From: Permianibacter sp046297695
GTDB taxonomy: Bacteria; Pseudomonadota; Gammaproteobacteria; Enterobacterales; Permianibacteraceae
Length of the DNA: 64,000 bases
Assembly (NCBI GenBank): GCA_046297695.1
Contig: JBKBHF010000019.1
Coordinates: 1 to 64,000, forward strand
Reading direction: 5' to 3'
Under the pieces are notes generated by a model. That model saw only the letters and a program-made list of their open reading frames with translations. It was not told where the DNA came from and ran no database searches. Every line of letters starts with the position of its first letter. Within the stretch, counting starts at the first letter, position 1. The translations under genes were made by a program, and so were the position numbers. Below are positions 53,795 to 62,303 of the stretch, piece by piece.

Positions 53795-54958
53795 CTACAC
53801 CGTGGTAACGAGCGGTACCCGTTGCCGATCTTTCGGCGTTGTGCCATTGAGCATGCGGCCGATGATGCTATGCCGAACCAGCACTTGATAGCTGATGAAC
53901 GACAGCGCGAAAGTGACCAGCGTTGCGATCGCAAACTTGGCGACCCAATGCAGCGACAGATCCAGCAAGCGGTATTGGATGGCAAACAATAGCGGCAGAT
54001 GTACGAGGTACAGCCAGTACGAGGCGTCGGCCAACCAGCGCATGATTGCGCTGCGGCCGTGCAGCCAGCGTTTTGCCGCCAACAGGCACCACAGCGTCAT
54101 CCAAAACCCGGGATACGACTCAAGCAGCGCGTGCAGAAAATGCGGCAGCGCTGTGGTTTGGCTGACCGTGAACCCCTGCGTCAACACAAACAATATCGTG
54201 TACACGGCAACGGCGCCACCGAGCAACCATGGCGAAAATGCGCGCAGCCGTTCGAGCAACGCCGCGTTATGGAACAACTGATAACCGAGCGCGAAATAGC
54301 CACCGAAATGGAGCAACGCCCACAGCGAAGGCAACAGCAATTGCGGCGCTGGCCATGGCACGCTGACCCAGGCGAGCGGCAAGGCCAGCAACACCGGCAA
54401 CACCAGCAAAAGAACCCATGGCGGCAACGCCACGAACCGTGCGCCAAGGCGACCAAACTCCAGCGCCGACACCACCCAAGTCAAAACCGTGAACAGCAAC
54501 AGATAAAACAGGAACCACAAATGCATCCAGCCAGGCATGGTCGGCATGGCGCCATGTTGCCCGACGTAGTCACGCAGCCATACCAGCATCGGCGACGGCT
54601 GCGCAACGGTGCTGAGCGCGTGTTCGGTCAGCCAATCCGTGCTGAGCAGGACCAGTGGCAGGAAAACCATCAGCGGTAACAACACCCGTGCGCCGCGGTT
54701 ACGGAAAAAACCGCTCATGCCACGCCGGGCGACCAGGAGTGCAGCAAAGAATCCGGCAACCAGAAAGAACAACGGCATCCGAAACGTGTGCAGAAACCAG
54801 GCGAACGCATCAACCACCATCGATTGGTCGTTATCGGCGGTTGGCCAGATGCCATGCATCAGCGGGCTGTAGGCCAGCGCGGCGTGAAAGACCACGCCGG
54901 CCAGCATCGCGATCGCACGCAGGTTGTCCATGTAGTGGAGGCGGTCTTCGGTCTGCAT
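53795..54958 (-). CDS. Acyltransferase 3 family membrane protein (OpgC/MdoC-like)
   Basis: A 387-residue, ~10-helix membrane protein: RLHYMDNLRAIAMLAGVVFHAALAYSP with the catalytic-region His, TFRMPLFFLVAGFFAALL, and SYWLYLVHLPLLFAIQ near the C-terminus. OpgC transfers succinyl groups to glucans; other members acylate other cell-surface sugars, so the substrate is open. Stands alone. Confidence 0.9.
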   Translation of the reverse strand: MQTEDRLHYMDNLRAIAMLAGVVFHAALAYSPLMHGIWPTADNDQSMVVDAFAWFLHTFRMPLFFLVAGFFAALLVARRGMSGFFRNRGARVLLPLMVFLPLVLLSTDWLTEHALSTVAQPSPMLVWLRDYVGQHGAMPTMPGWMHLWFLFYLLLFTVLTWVVSALEFGRLGARFVALPPWVLLLVLPVLLALPLAWVSVPWPAPQLLLPSLWALLHFGGYFALGYQLFHNAALLERLRAFSPWLLGGAVAVYTILFVLTQGFTVSQTTALPHFLHALLESYPGFWMTLWCLLAAKRWLHGRSAIMRWLADASYWLYLVHLPLLFAIQYRLLDLSLHWVAKFAIATLVTFALSFISYQVLVRHSIIGRMLNGTTPKDRQRVPLVTTV

Positions 54959-55218
54959 GGATTACCTCTGCGTGGCGCGTGCCAATTCGGCGAACCACCT
55001 GTCGTGGATGCGCGTGATTAATATCCAGTTGCGCCATCGGAGTCATGGTTCATTCGCCCCGCCCCCTCTCCCCAGCCCTCTCCCGCGAGGGGCGAGGGAG
55101 CCAAACAAATTGACGCGCGATAGCGACATGCGGCTCTACGCATCGGCGGCGTTGATTTTGCTGCTCTTCAAGAGATCCAGTTCGATAGTAAGCGCTGACG
55201 CAATCGACTCCACCCACC
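54959..55218. other. 260-bp gap with an inverted copy of the dispersed GC-rich repeat
   Basis: No gene recognised. The repeat is at 55062-55099. The flanking genes are both on the minus strand. Confidence 0.6.
55062..55099. repeat. Dispersed GC-rich repeat, copy B (inverted)
   Basis: Near-reverse-complement of 49052-49090, with a few substitutions. Confidence 0.75.
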
Positions 55219-55905
55219 TCAAAGAAACGATGCCTTTCTGGCGTGCAACCAGCTGGTGATCGCGATGACCAGCGCAATCACCGCCAGTTCCGCCGCCAGA
55301 ATGCCGAGCACGGCACCGCTCCAGACAATGCTGTCGGTTTGCAGGTAGGGGCGAATACCATCCAGACTGCTGACCCAGTAAATGAACGGACCGATCAGCG
55401 TCATCAGCACCAGCATCGCGAATACGTTCCAGCCTTCCGAATCCACGGCGATGGCCACGCACAGCGACACGCAGAAGATCACCAGCATGAACGTCGCGAC
55501 CACGAGCAGCCACGGCACCGCGCCATCGGGCCGCGGTGTGCCGAGAATCAGCGCGAGCAGGCCGCCGGTGACCAGCACAAACGGCACCAGATAGATGACC
55601 AGATTGGCGAGCAGCTTGCCCCAGTACACATCCATCGGCGTCACCGGCAGGCTCATGATGAACGGCACGGTCTGCTGCTTGCGTTCCGCCACAATTGACG
55701 ACTGAATCGCATACGAGCCGACCACCACCAGCAGCACCAGCAGGATCAAGGCGCCGGCCGACGCCATCAGCGGTGTGCCCATACCAATCAGGCCGAGCGC
55801 GAACAACATGCCGGCGACGTAGCCCGCCAACTGTTTCTGATACACCTGCCAGTCCTTGACGATCAGTTTCCAGACCATGCCGGCATCGGATGCAAGCCAG
55901 TTCAT
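55219..55905 (-). CDS. ABC-2 type exporter permease
   Basis: A 228-residue, six-helix membrane protein: LAGYVAGMLFALGLIGMGTPLMASAGALILLVLLVVVGSYAIQSSIVAERKQQTVPFIMSLPVTPMDVYWGKLLANLVIYLVPF. This is the ABC2_membrane type found with ATPases of the YtrB kind. The start overlaps the ATPase stop (ATGA), so the two are coupled. Confidence 0.9.
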   Translation of the reverse strand: MNWLASDAGMVWKLIVKDWQVYQKQLAGYVAGMLFALGLIGMGTPLMASAGALILLVLLVVVGSYAIQSSIVAERKQQTVPFIMSLPVTPMDVYWGKLLANLVIYLVPFVLVTGGLLALILGTPRPDGAVPWLLVVATFMLVIFCVSLCVAIAVDSEGWNVFAMLVLMTLIGPFIYWVSSLDGIRPYLQTDSIVWSGAVLGILAAELAVIALVIAITSWLHARKASFL

Positions 55906-56786
55906 GCGTTGTTGCCTCCCCGCACCGTGGTGACAAAAATGTCTTCGAGCGTCATCGCCTCGACCGATTTCACCACCAGCCCGAGCGCCTGCAAGGCTGG
56001 CAGCGTGGCGTCATCGAAGGCGCCGATTTTCAGTTCAATCAGTGGCGCGCTGTTGCGGGCGGTGACCACACCCGGCAATTGCCGGACGCCATCGGTCCAC
56101 GCGCCCTGACAGAGCACCCGTCGCCAGCGATCGAGAAAGCTTTCCTTGTCCTGCGAGGCGACAATGCTGCCGTTGTGGATGAAGGTGATCGAATCGGCGA
56201 TCTGTTCGATATCGGCGGTGTTGTGCGACGAGAACAGCACCGAGCGCTGCTCGTCACGCAGCACATCGGCCAGCGCATCGAGCACTTCACCGCGCGCAAC
56301 CGGATCGAGCCCGGTGGTCGGTTCATCGAGCAGCAGCAGCCGTGGATGACGGGCAAACACCAAGAGCAGCAGCGCCTTGACCCGCTGGCCGTGCGAGAAA
56401 CCGGCCAGCTGCTGCTCGGGTTTCAGATCGAAACGCTTGAGCAAATCCTGGGCGTAGTTTTCATCCCAACCGGAATAGATGTTACGGATGAAATCCATGT
56501 GCCAGCGCAGCGTCTGGCCGCGGTACAAACGCATGTCATCCGAGGCGTAACCGATGTCGCGCTTCACCGCGACCTGCGCCTGCGGCAAGCGCTGACCGAG
56601 CACCTCCACGGCACCGCCGTCGGCGCGAATGAGCCCCATCAGCAACCGCAGCAAAGTGGATTTGCCGGCGCCATTGACGCCGACCAGGCCCATGACCTGC
56701 CCGACCGGCACGTCGAGATCAATGTTGCGCAGTGCAAACGCCTCGTATTGCTTGCGCACCCCTTTCAAGACAATCGCAGAATGCAT
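55902..56786 (-). CDS. ABC exporter ATP-binding protein
   Basis: A 294-residue ATPase: Walker A GVNGAGKST, Walker B LLLLDEPT, H-loop FSSHN, and a signature that reads SHGQRVKA in place of LSGGQ. It energises the adjacent permease. Probably regulated by the GntR protein encoded just upstream. Confidence 0.92.
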   Translation of the reverse strand: MHSAIVLKGVRKQYEAFALRNIDLDVPVGQVMGLVGVNGAGKSTLLRLLMGLIRADGGAVEVLGQRLPQAQVAVKRDIGYASDDMRLYRGQTLRWHMDFIRNIYSGWDENYAQDLLKRFDLKPEQQLAGFSHGQRVKALLLLVFARHPRLLLLDEPTTGLDPVARGEVLDALADVLRDEQRSVLFSSHNTADIEQIADSITFIHNGSIVASQDKESFLDRWRRVLCQGAWTDGVRQLPGVVTARNSAPLIELKIGAFDDATLPALQALGLVVKSVEAMTLEDIFVTTVRGGNNA

Positions 56787-56860
56787 TCAGGCTTCCTTAT
56801 TGCGCCGGGTTGACGGGCTCAAAAAATGAACGTGAGATCAGTTACTCAGGATCGGTAACG

Positions 56861-57244
56861 TCAGGAATACAGGCCATCCAGCGCCTGCTCGATTCGCTCG
56901 ATGACTTCCTGCCGGCTCAGCCCCAACTTGCCGGCCGCCACCAGCAGGCCATCCAGCTGGCTTTGGAATTCCTGCGCGGCCAAGGTGCGTGTGGCATCGA
57001 GCGTGTCGGCGACAAACGAGCCCTTGCCCTGCCGCGTCACGATCACGCCGGCCCGCTCCAACTCCAGGTAGGCGCGCTTGACCGTGATCACGCTGATCTG
57101 ACTGGCGCTGGCCAGCTCGCGAATGGACGGCAACGCCTCCCCGGCCCGCCACTCCCCCGCCATCACCTTGGCGATCACCTGCTCGACGATCTGCGCATAC
57201 ATCGGCTTGCTGGAATGCGGGGACAGCAGCAGTTCGGAAGGCAT
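56861..57244 (-). CDS. GntR family regulator, YtrA subfamily
   Basis: A 127-residue regulator: MYAQIVEQVIAKVMAGEWRAGEALPSIRELASASQISVITVKRAYLELERAGVIVTRQGKGSFVA is the winged HTH, followed by a short C-terminal dimerisation helix, the YtrA arrangement. YtrA proteins control adjacent ABC exporter genes. ATG 57244 (MPSELLL) chosen; the frame is open 13 codons upstream. Confidence 0.92.
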   Translation of the reverse strand: MPSELLLSPHSSKPMYAQIVEQVIAKVMAGEWRAGEALPSIRELASASQISVITVKRAYLELERAGVIVTRQGKGSFVADTLDATRTLAAQEFQSQLDGLLVAAGKLGLSRQEVIERIEQALDGLYS

Positions 57245-57262
57245 ACAGGCCCGGTGCTTAAA

Positions 57263-57283
57263 GTGTATATAGTGAATATACAC
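57263..57283. promoter_or_regulatory. YtrA/GntR operator palindrome
   Basis: GTGTATA-N7-TATACAC, with perfect 7-bp arms, 19 bp before the GntR start. It lies in the expected promoter region, and YtrA-type regulators bind such AT-rich palindromes. Autoregulation is likely. Confidence 0.75.
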
Positions 57284-57754
57284 AGATATTTTCAGTCGTC
57301 AATAGGACGGACTGAGCTGCGGCAAGCCGGGCCCCGGCCGGCGTCCGGCCAAGGGGGCCTTTACCAAGGAAACACCAGTGCCGTCGATGCCGCAGAAAAC
57401 ATGAAGTTCGGGCGTCAACAAGCGCCAGCGCATTGAGTCGAGTTGGCTTGAGTCCGGCGCAATGCCATCCGGTTATTGCGCCTTACGGGGTCAGCGGTCT
57501 GCCAATAGCCATGGCCGACACCTGCGCGCGCTGCGGGATTTGCAGCAAGCGGCTTTCGTGTTCGGAAATGCTCACATGGTCATAACTCACGACAATGATG
57601 AGTTGCCAATTACCGCAGATGCTGCGGCGCAGCGCGAGAATGGAAATGGAATGAGGTAGAGTCAGACGATACTGCGTCAATCGCTGATCCCCGCTTTCGG
57701 TCAAAAGAGATCAGATGGGAAAGTGAAAATAGATCTGTCTCGTTCTCAATCTGC
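57284..57754. other. 471-bp region between GntR operator and tracrRNA terminator
   Basis: I see no convincing gene. Frames up to about 75 codons exist on both strands but lack family motifs or good ribosome-binding sites. Base composition shifts from GC-rich to more AT-rich near 57600, which may mark the edge of the CRISPR locus. Confidence 0.5.
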
Positions 57755-57786
57755 AAAAAGCAAGGGGCCGCTTGTAGCGGCCCCTT
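57755..57786 (-). terminator. Intrinsic terminator of tracrRNA
   Basis: Stem AAGGGGCCGCT/AGCGGCCCCTT (57762-57772, 57776-57786), loop TGT, followed on the minus strand by GC and five U (57755-57759). Confidence 0.92.
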
Positions 57787-57843
57787 CATCTGGTGCATCT
57801 TTCAGCTTGTTAGCGTCAGAGCACAAATCCCAATCTGATAGCG
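57755..57843 (-). ncRNA. tracrRNA for the type II-C Cas9
   Basis: A ~89-nt RNA encoded opposite to cas9. Its 24-nt stretch 57817-57840 (minus strand) is identical to the plus-strand repeat and so perfectly complementary to a repeat transcribed from the minus strand. After the anti-repeat come ACGCTAAC, whose AAC can pair with the GUU at the repeat 5' end, and CTGAAAGATGCACC, which resembles the CUGAAAAGAUGUGCC part of the Neisseria meningitidis tracrRNA (from memory). An 11-bp GC-rich terminator hairpin and five U end it (57755-57786). The start is predicted from a promoter at 57850-57878 and could be off by a few bases. Confidence 0.92.
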
Positions 57844-57849
57844 GAACAA

Positions 57850-57878
57850 ATGCTAATTAATAACCAAGCTCTCGTCAA
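57850..57878 (-). promoter_or_regulatory. sigma70-like promoter of tracrRNA
   Basis: On the minus strand TTGACG (-35, 57873-57878) and TAGCAT (-10, 57850-57855) are separated by exactly 17 bases, placing the start near 57843. It overlaps the DNA just before the cas9 coding region. Confidence 0.7.
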
Positions 57879-57900
57879 CCCATTGGTAAGGAATGGCCAG

Positions 57901-60900
57901 ATGTTGGATTCTCGAATGCCGTATCGCCTTGCCCTCGATTTAGGGGCCAGTTCACTCGGATGGGCAATGATTCGCCTGAATGCCCAGAACGAGCCAAACG
58001 CACTGATTAAAGCTGGCGTCCGAATCTTCTCGGACGGTAGAAACCCAAAAGATGGCAGCTCATTGGCGGTGACTCGTCGAGAAGCGCGCGCCATGCGCAG
58101 ACGTCGCGATCGCATGTTGCGCCGCAAAACGAGACTCATCAATACGCTGGTAGAGCTGAGATTCTTTCCTTCCAACGAACTGGAACGAAAAGCTCTGGAG
58201 AGCTTGAACCCTTATCGGCTACGAGCCGAGGGTTTGACCCGGGAACTCTCGCCAGAGGAGTTTGCTCGGGCGCTCTTTCACCTTAATCAACGCCGCGGCT
58301 TCAAAAGCAACCGGAAAACAGACAGGAAGGACAGCGACAGCGGGGCCATGAAACAAGCGCTGTCTAAGCTGCGCCAAGCGTTGACCGAATCCGGTTGTCG
58401 TACAGTTGGCGAATGGCTATACCAACGGCAACAGGCAGGCCAACCGCTACGAGCACGTTATCGCGAAACGCGCCATCTTCGTGAAGACGGTCGAAACAAG
58501 ATTGAAAAGTCTTATGATCTGTATATCGATCGAGCCATGGTGGAGGCTGAATTTGACGCGATTTGGCAAACTCAGCATGCAAGAAACCCGGAGCGCTACA
58601 ACGAATCAGCAAGACGGAGACTGAAGGATGTTCTGCTGTTTCAGCGTCCGCTAAAACCGGTAAAACCTGGTCGTTGCACACTAAATCCTGACGAGGAGCG
58701 GGCGCCACTCGCCTTACCCAGCACGCAGCGAGTACGAATCTATCAGGAGCTTAACCACCTACGCATCCTTGACGGTGCCCTAAAAGAAACGCCGCTAACG
58801 CTCGAGCAGCGCGACAGACTTGCGGAAGCGCTCGACCAGCGCGTCAAGATGACATTTGACCAGATGCGACGAGTACTGCGACTAGACAGCCGCTCAACGT
58901 TCAACCTTGAAGATATCAAACGGCAAGAAGTTAAGGGAAACGCAACCGCAGCACAACTTTCCAAGCAAGAGCTCTTCGGTGAACTATGGCTATCCTTCAG
59001 CGAGCCTTTGCAGGACGAAATTGTCCAGCACCTCATTGCGGACGAAGAAGAACAGCAGCTAATTGACTGGCTCGTAGCGAATACGGGAGTCGATCAAGAA
59101 CGGGCTCAACGCATCGCTGACATAACGTTGCCACAGGGTTATGGGGCCCTTGGTCGCACAGCGTTATCGCGAGTGTTGCCCGAACTGCGCAAAAGCGTCC
59201 AGCCTTTCAGTGCAGCCGTACAGGCCGCTGGATTTGCCCATCACAGCGCCTTGGAGCATGGCCGGCTAACCGGCGAGATTCTGCAGGACCTGCCTTACTA
59301 TGGCGAGTACCTTACGCGCCATGTCGGATTTGGAACCGGCCGTGCCGATGATAGTCCGGAGAAGCGATTTGGCCGCATAGCCAACCCTACTGTTCATATC
59401 GGCCTGAATCAGGTACGCGTTGTGGTCAATGCTTTGCTCAAGCGTTATGGGCATCCGAAAGAGGTGATTATTGAGGTAGCCCGAGATCTCAAGCAAAGTC
59501 GAGAAGACAAGCTTGCCGACCAAGCCCGTCAAGCCGAGAACCAGCGCCGCAATCAACGTCTGCGCGAGGAAGTCGCCGCCACACTGGAAATTGAAGAGCA
59601 TGCCGTCAAGACCGCCGACATTCAGAAAATGATCTTATGGGAGGAGCTAAACAGTGACCCAGCAGATCGGCGTTGCCCCTACACCGGCGAGCAGATCAGC
59701 AAGCACATGTTGCTGTCGGACGAAGTTGAGATTGAGCACATTCTGCCCTTCTCGGAAACACTTGATGATAGTTTAAACAACAAAACAGTCGCGCTGCGTG
59801 CTGCCAACCGGGTAAAGGGTAACCGCTCACCATGGGAAGCATTTGGCAAGCAAGCCGTGCCCGGCTTCAACTATGACGCCATGTTGGCACGCGCGGAGCG
59901 CATGCCAAAAGCAAAACGCTATAGGTTTGCTCCAGACGGTTATCAGCGCTGGCTGAAAGACGATGCCGGTTTTCTTGCGCGCGCGCTCAACGACACCCGC
60001 TACCTCAGCAGGATCGCACGCGAGTATCTCAGCTTGATCTGCCCGCAAGGCACGCGCGTTATCCCGGGCCAAATGACCGCGTTGCTGCGAGCCAAGTTTG
60101 GCCTCAATGACGTACTGGGGCTCAATGGCGAGAAGAACCGCAACGACCATCGACATCACGCAGTCGACGCCTGCGTAATTGGCGTAACCGACCAAGGATT
60201 GTTGCAGCGCTTCGCCGCGGCAAGCGCTGCCGCACGACAAAAGCAGCTCAACCGATTGGTTGAACAGATGCCGCTGCCGTGGCCCACTTATCGAGAGCAT
60301 GTGAAACGTGCCATTGAAGCCATCTGGGTCAGCCACCGCCCGGACCACAATTACCAGGGCTCCATGCACAACGACACCGCCTACGGGTTGCTCGGTGACG
60401 GTCGAGTGGTTCATCACAAGTGGCGGGATGGAAAACGAGAGCGCATCGAAGACACTTTGAAGGTAATCGCCTTCAGCGAAGCGGCTGCCCGTAAGCCATC
60501 GGGTGCACCTCGGCATGGCACTAACCCGGACGGCTCCCCGCGCGCATATAAAGGTTACAAGGGTGATAGCAACTACTGTATCGAAATCGTCCGCACGGAG
60601 AGCGGTCGTTGGCAAGGCGAAGTCATTTCCACCTTTCAGGCATATCAAATCACGCGAACGGACGGCGAGAATAGATTGCGTGACCCGCATCATTCACTGT
60701 CTGGCAAAGCACTAGTGATGCGCTTGATGATCGATGACTGCCTGCGCCTGGAGCTCGACGGACAGACAATAACTATGAGAGTCGCAAACATCAGTTCGAA
60801 CGGCCAAATCTTCATGTGCGAGCTGCATGAAGCCAATGTCGATAAACGTAATCGTGATAAAGCAGATGCGTTTTCATACATATCCAAAATGGCGGGAGCG

Positions 60901-60975
60901 CTGCAGACGGCGAAGGGACGTCGTATCAGCATCTCTCCCATTGGTGAGTTGCGTGATCCCGGCTTTGCCGGCTGA
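57901..60975 (+). CDS. cas9: CRISPR-associated endonuclease Cas9, type II-C
   Basis: A 1024-residue Cas9, the compact size of type II-C. RuvC-I is LALDLGASSLGWAM with Asp13. An Arg-rich bridge helix follows (TRREARAMRRRRDRMLRRKTRL), then the recognition lobe. RuvC-II is EVIIEVARDLK with Glu525, HNH is VEIEHILPFSETLDDSLNNKT with His613, and RuvC-III is DHRHHAVDACVIG with His753 and Asp756. A C-terminal PAM-interacting region rich in Arg/Ser follows. All nuclease residues are intact. The frame opens at ATG 57850, but that ATG overlaps the tracrRNA -10 box; ATG 57901 has AAGGAA seven bases upstream and begins close to RuvC-I, so it is preferred. Confidence 0.96.
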   Translation: MLDSRMPYRLALDLGASSLGWAMIRLNAQNEPNALIKAGVRIFSDGRNPKDGSSLAVTRREARAMRRRRDRMLRRKTRLINTLVELRFFPSNELERKALESLNPYRLRAEGLTRELSPEEFARALFHLNQRRGFKSNRKTDRKDSDSGAMKQALSKLRQALTESGCRTVGEWLYQRQQAGQPLRARYRETRHLREDGRNKIEKSYDLYIDRAMVEAEFDAIWQTQHARNPERYNESARRRLKDVLLFQRPLKPVKPGRCTLNPDEERAPLALPSTQRVRIYQELNHLRILDGALKETPLTLEQRDRLAEALDQRVKMTFDQMRRVLRLDSRSTFNLEDIKRQEVKGNATAAQLSKQELFGELWLSFSEPLQDEIVQHLIADEEEQQLIDWLVANTGVDQERAQRIADITLPQGYGALGRTALSRVLPELRKSVQPFSAAVQAAGFAHHSALEHGRLTGEILQDLPYYGEYLTRHVGFGTGRADDSPEKRFGRIANPTVHIGLNQVRVVVNALLKRYGHPKEVIIEVARDLKQSREDKLADQARQAENQRRNQRLREEVAATLEIEEHAVKTADIQKMILWEELNSDPADRRCPYTGEQISKHMLLSDEVEIEHILPFSETLDDSLNNKTVALRAANRVKGNRSPWEAFGKQAVPGFNYDAMLARAERMPKAKRYRFAPDGYQRWLKDDAGFLARALNDTRYLSRIAREYLSLICPQGTRVIPGQMTALLRAKFGLNDVLGLNGEKNRNDHRHHAVDACVIGVTDQGLLQRFAAASAAARQKQLNRLVEQMPLPWPTYREHVKRAIEAIWVSHRPDHNYQGSMHNDTAYGLLGDGRVVHHKWRDGKRERIEDTLKVIAFSEAAARKPSGAPRHGTNPDGSPRAYKGYKGDSNYCIEIVRTESGRWQGEVISTFQAYQITRTDGENRLRDPHHSLSGKALVMRLMIDDCLRLELDGQTITMRVANISSNGQIFMCELHEANVDKRNRDKADAFSYISKMAGALQTAKGRRISISPIGELRDPGFAG

Positions 60976-60980
60976 CCTCC

Positions 60981-61904
60981 ATGCCCGGCCGCATTGTTGA
61001 AATCGCGGATGACCGCCGGCATCTGTCGTTGCTGCGCGGCTTTCTGGTTGTTGAGTCAACAGGACCAGGCAGCGAGGAGCTTGGGCGAGTACCGATGGAT
61101 GACATTGCTGCAGTCATCGCGAATGCCCACGGCCTCAGCTATACCAACAACCTGCTTGTTGCACTGGCGGAACGGGGTATACCGTTTGTGCTCTGCGCCG
61201 CCAACCATAATGCGGCTGGCTTGTTACTTCCCGTAGAGGGCCACAGCCAGCAAGCGGGTCGAATGCAGGCCCAGCTGACCGCTTCACGCCCGTTACAGAA
61301 ACAGCTGTGGGCCAGTCTGGTTCGCGCCAAACTGGCGCAACAGGCTTGGGTATTGGCGCAAAGCGATAAGCCCACAGCACCGCTGGCCTCATTGATAGCG
61401 CGGGTTCGAAGTGGCGACAGCGGAAATGTCGAAGCACAGGCAGCTCAGCGTTACTGGCCGCTGTTGTTTGGCAGTGCGTTCCGGCGCGACCGTGCTGCCG
61501 AGGGCGTAAACAGTCTGTTGAACTACGGCTATACCGTGCTGCGAGCCGCTACCGCACGTGCCGTCGTGGCCGCAGGCCTGCACCCGACGCTAGGCATTCA
61601 CCATCACAATGCCGGCAATGCGATGTGCCTGGTGGACGATCTGATGGAACCTTTCCGGCCCCTGATCGACCTGACCGTGTGGCAGCTTCAGCAGCAAGGC
61701 ATCGAATCCGTTGGACCGGAAAGCAAGCGGGCACTCGCTCATGTGCTATACCAAGACATAGCAAGTGGCTTGGGACGCACGCCAGTCATGCATGGCATTC
61801 AGCAGCTCGCGACCTCCCTGGCCCAGGTGTTTGTCGGTGAGCGAATGGAGCTGGAACTGCCCCAGCCGGGCATTCTGGACGACCATGAAGATGACATCAG
61901 TTGA
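60981..61904 (+). CDS. cas1: CRISPR integrase Cas1, type II
   Basis: A 307-residue Cas1: start MPGRIVEIADDRRHLSLLRGFLVVES, TNNLLVALAERGIPFVLC, catalytic Glu151 in GNVEAQAAQRYWPLLFG, the His cluster 207-209 in LGIHHHNAGNAM and acidic residues in LVDDLMEPFRPLID (219-223). With Cas2 it inserts new spacers. Five bases separate it from cas9, so it is part of the cas operon. Confidence 0.96.
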   Translation: MPGRIVEIADDRRHLSLLRGFLVVESTGPGSEELGRVPMDDIAAVIANAHGLSYTNNLLVALAERGIPFVLCAANHNAAGLLLPVEGHSQQAGRMQAQLTASRPLQKQLWASLVRAKLAQQAWVLAQSDKPTAPLASLIARVRSGDSGNVEAQAAQRYWPLLFGSAFRRDRAAEGVNSLLNYGYTVLRAATARAVVAAGLHPTLGIHHHNAGNAMCLVDDLMEPFRPLIDLTVWQLQQQGIESVGPESKRALAHVLYQDIASGLGRTPVMHGIQQLATSLAQVFVGERMELELPQPGILDDHEDDIS

Positions 61905-61930
61905 CGTGACTTATGCTATCGGGATTTCGC

Positions 61931-62239
61931 ATGACGTGGTTGGTCGTAATGTTCGACTTGCCGGTGCTGACTAAGCCGGAGCGCAAAGCGGCCACAGAGT
62001 TTCGGCTGATGCTGTTAGATCACGGCTTCGAAATGAGTCAGTTCAGCGTCTACATGCGCTATTGCTACAGCGCCGCACAAGTTGAAACCTTGTGCAAGCG
62101 CGTGGAAGAAGCATTGCCCGATGGTGGCCGAGTCAACATCCTGCAGTTCACTGACAAACAATATGAGCGAATCATTTCTTTTCACGGCGCAGTTAGGCAG
62201 CCCAAAAACCGCAACCCCGAGCAATTCAACCTGTTCTGA
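61931..62239 (+). CDS. cas2: CRISPR adaptation protein Cas2, type II
   Basis: A 102-residue Cas2: MTWLVVMFDLPVLTKPERKAATEFRLMLLDHGFEMSQFSVYMRYC with Asp9, and ending in GRVNILQFTDKQYERIISFHG. ATG 61931 fits the family start (the ORF begins six codons earlier). No csn2 or cas4 follows, which places the system in subtype II-C. Confidence 0.95.
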   Translation: MTWLVVMFDLPVLTKPERKAATEFRLMLLDHGFEMSQFSVYMRYCYSAAQVETLCKRVEEALPDGGRVNILQFTDKQYERIISFHGAVRQPKNRNPEQFNLF

Positions 62240-62266
62240 CCTATGGATTTGTTCACGAAACTAGGC

Positions 62267-62303
62267 AAAAACCCCATACACAACAAAGAGTTGCATATGG
62301 GGT
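62267..62303 (-). terminator. Intrinsic terminator of the CRISPR array, directly abutting the first repeat
   Basis: Arms ACCCCATA/TATGGGGT (62271-62278, 62296-62303), a 2x2 internal loop, then CAAC/GTTG and loop AAAGA. On the minus strand it is followed by U5 (62267-62271). Repeat 1 starts at the next base. It would end leftward array transcription before cas2. Confidence 0.85.

Noticed and set aside
57462..57704. Small frames between the GntR gene and tracrRNA
   Set aside because: No motif, weak start signals, and overlapping frames on both strands; treated as non-coding.
57817..57840. Anti-repeat as a stray degenerate CRISPR repeat or plus-strand tracrRNA
   Set aside because: Promoter and terminator are both on the minus strand and the match covers only 24 of 36 bases, as expected for an anti-repeat. 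A plus-strand RNA would run into cas9 without a terminator.
57850..57900. Upstream ATG (57850) as the cas9 start
   Set aside because: It overlaps the tracrRNA -10 box and has no ribosome-binding site, while ATG 57901 has a good one.
62239..62303. csn2 or cas4 gene after cas2
   Set aside because: Only 64 bp lie between cas2 and the array; no room for one. The system is therefore II-C.
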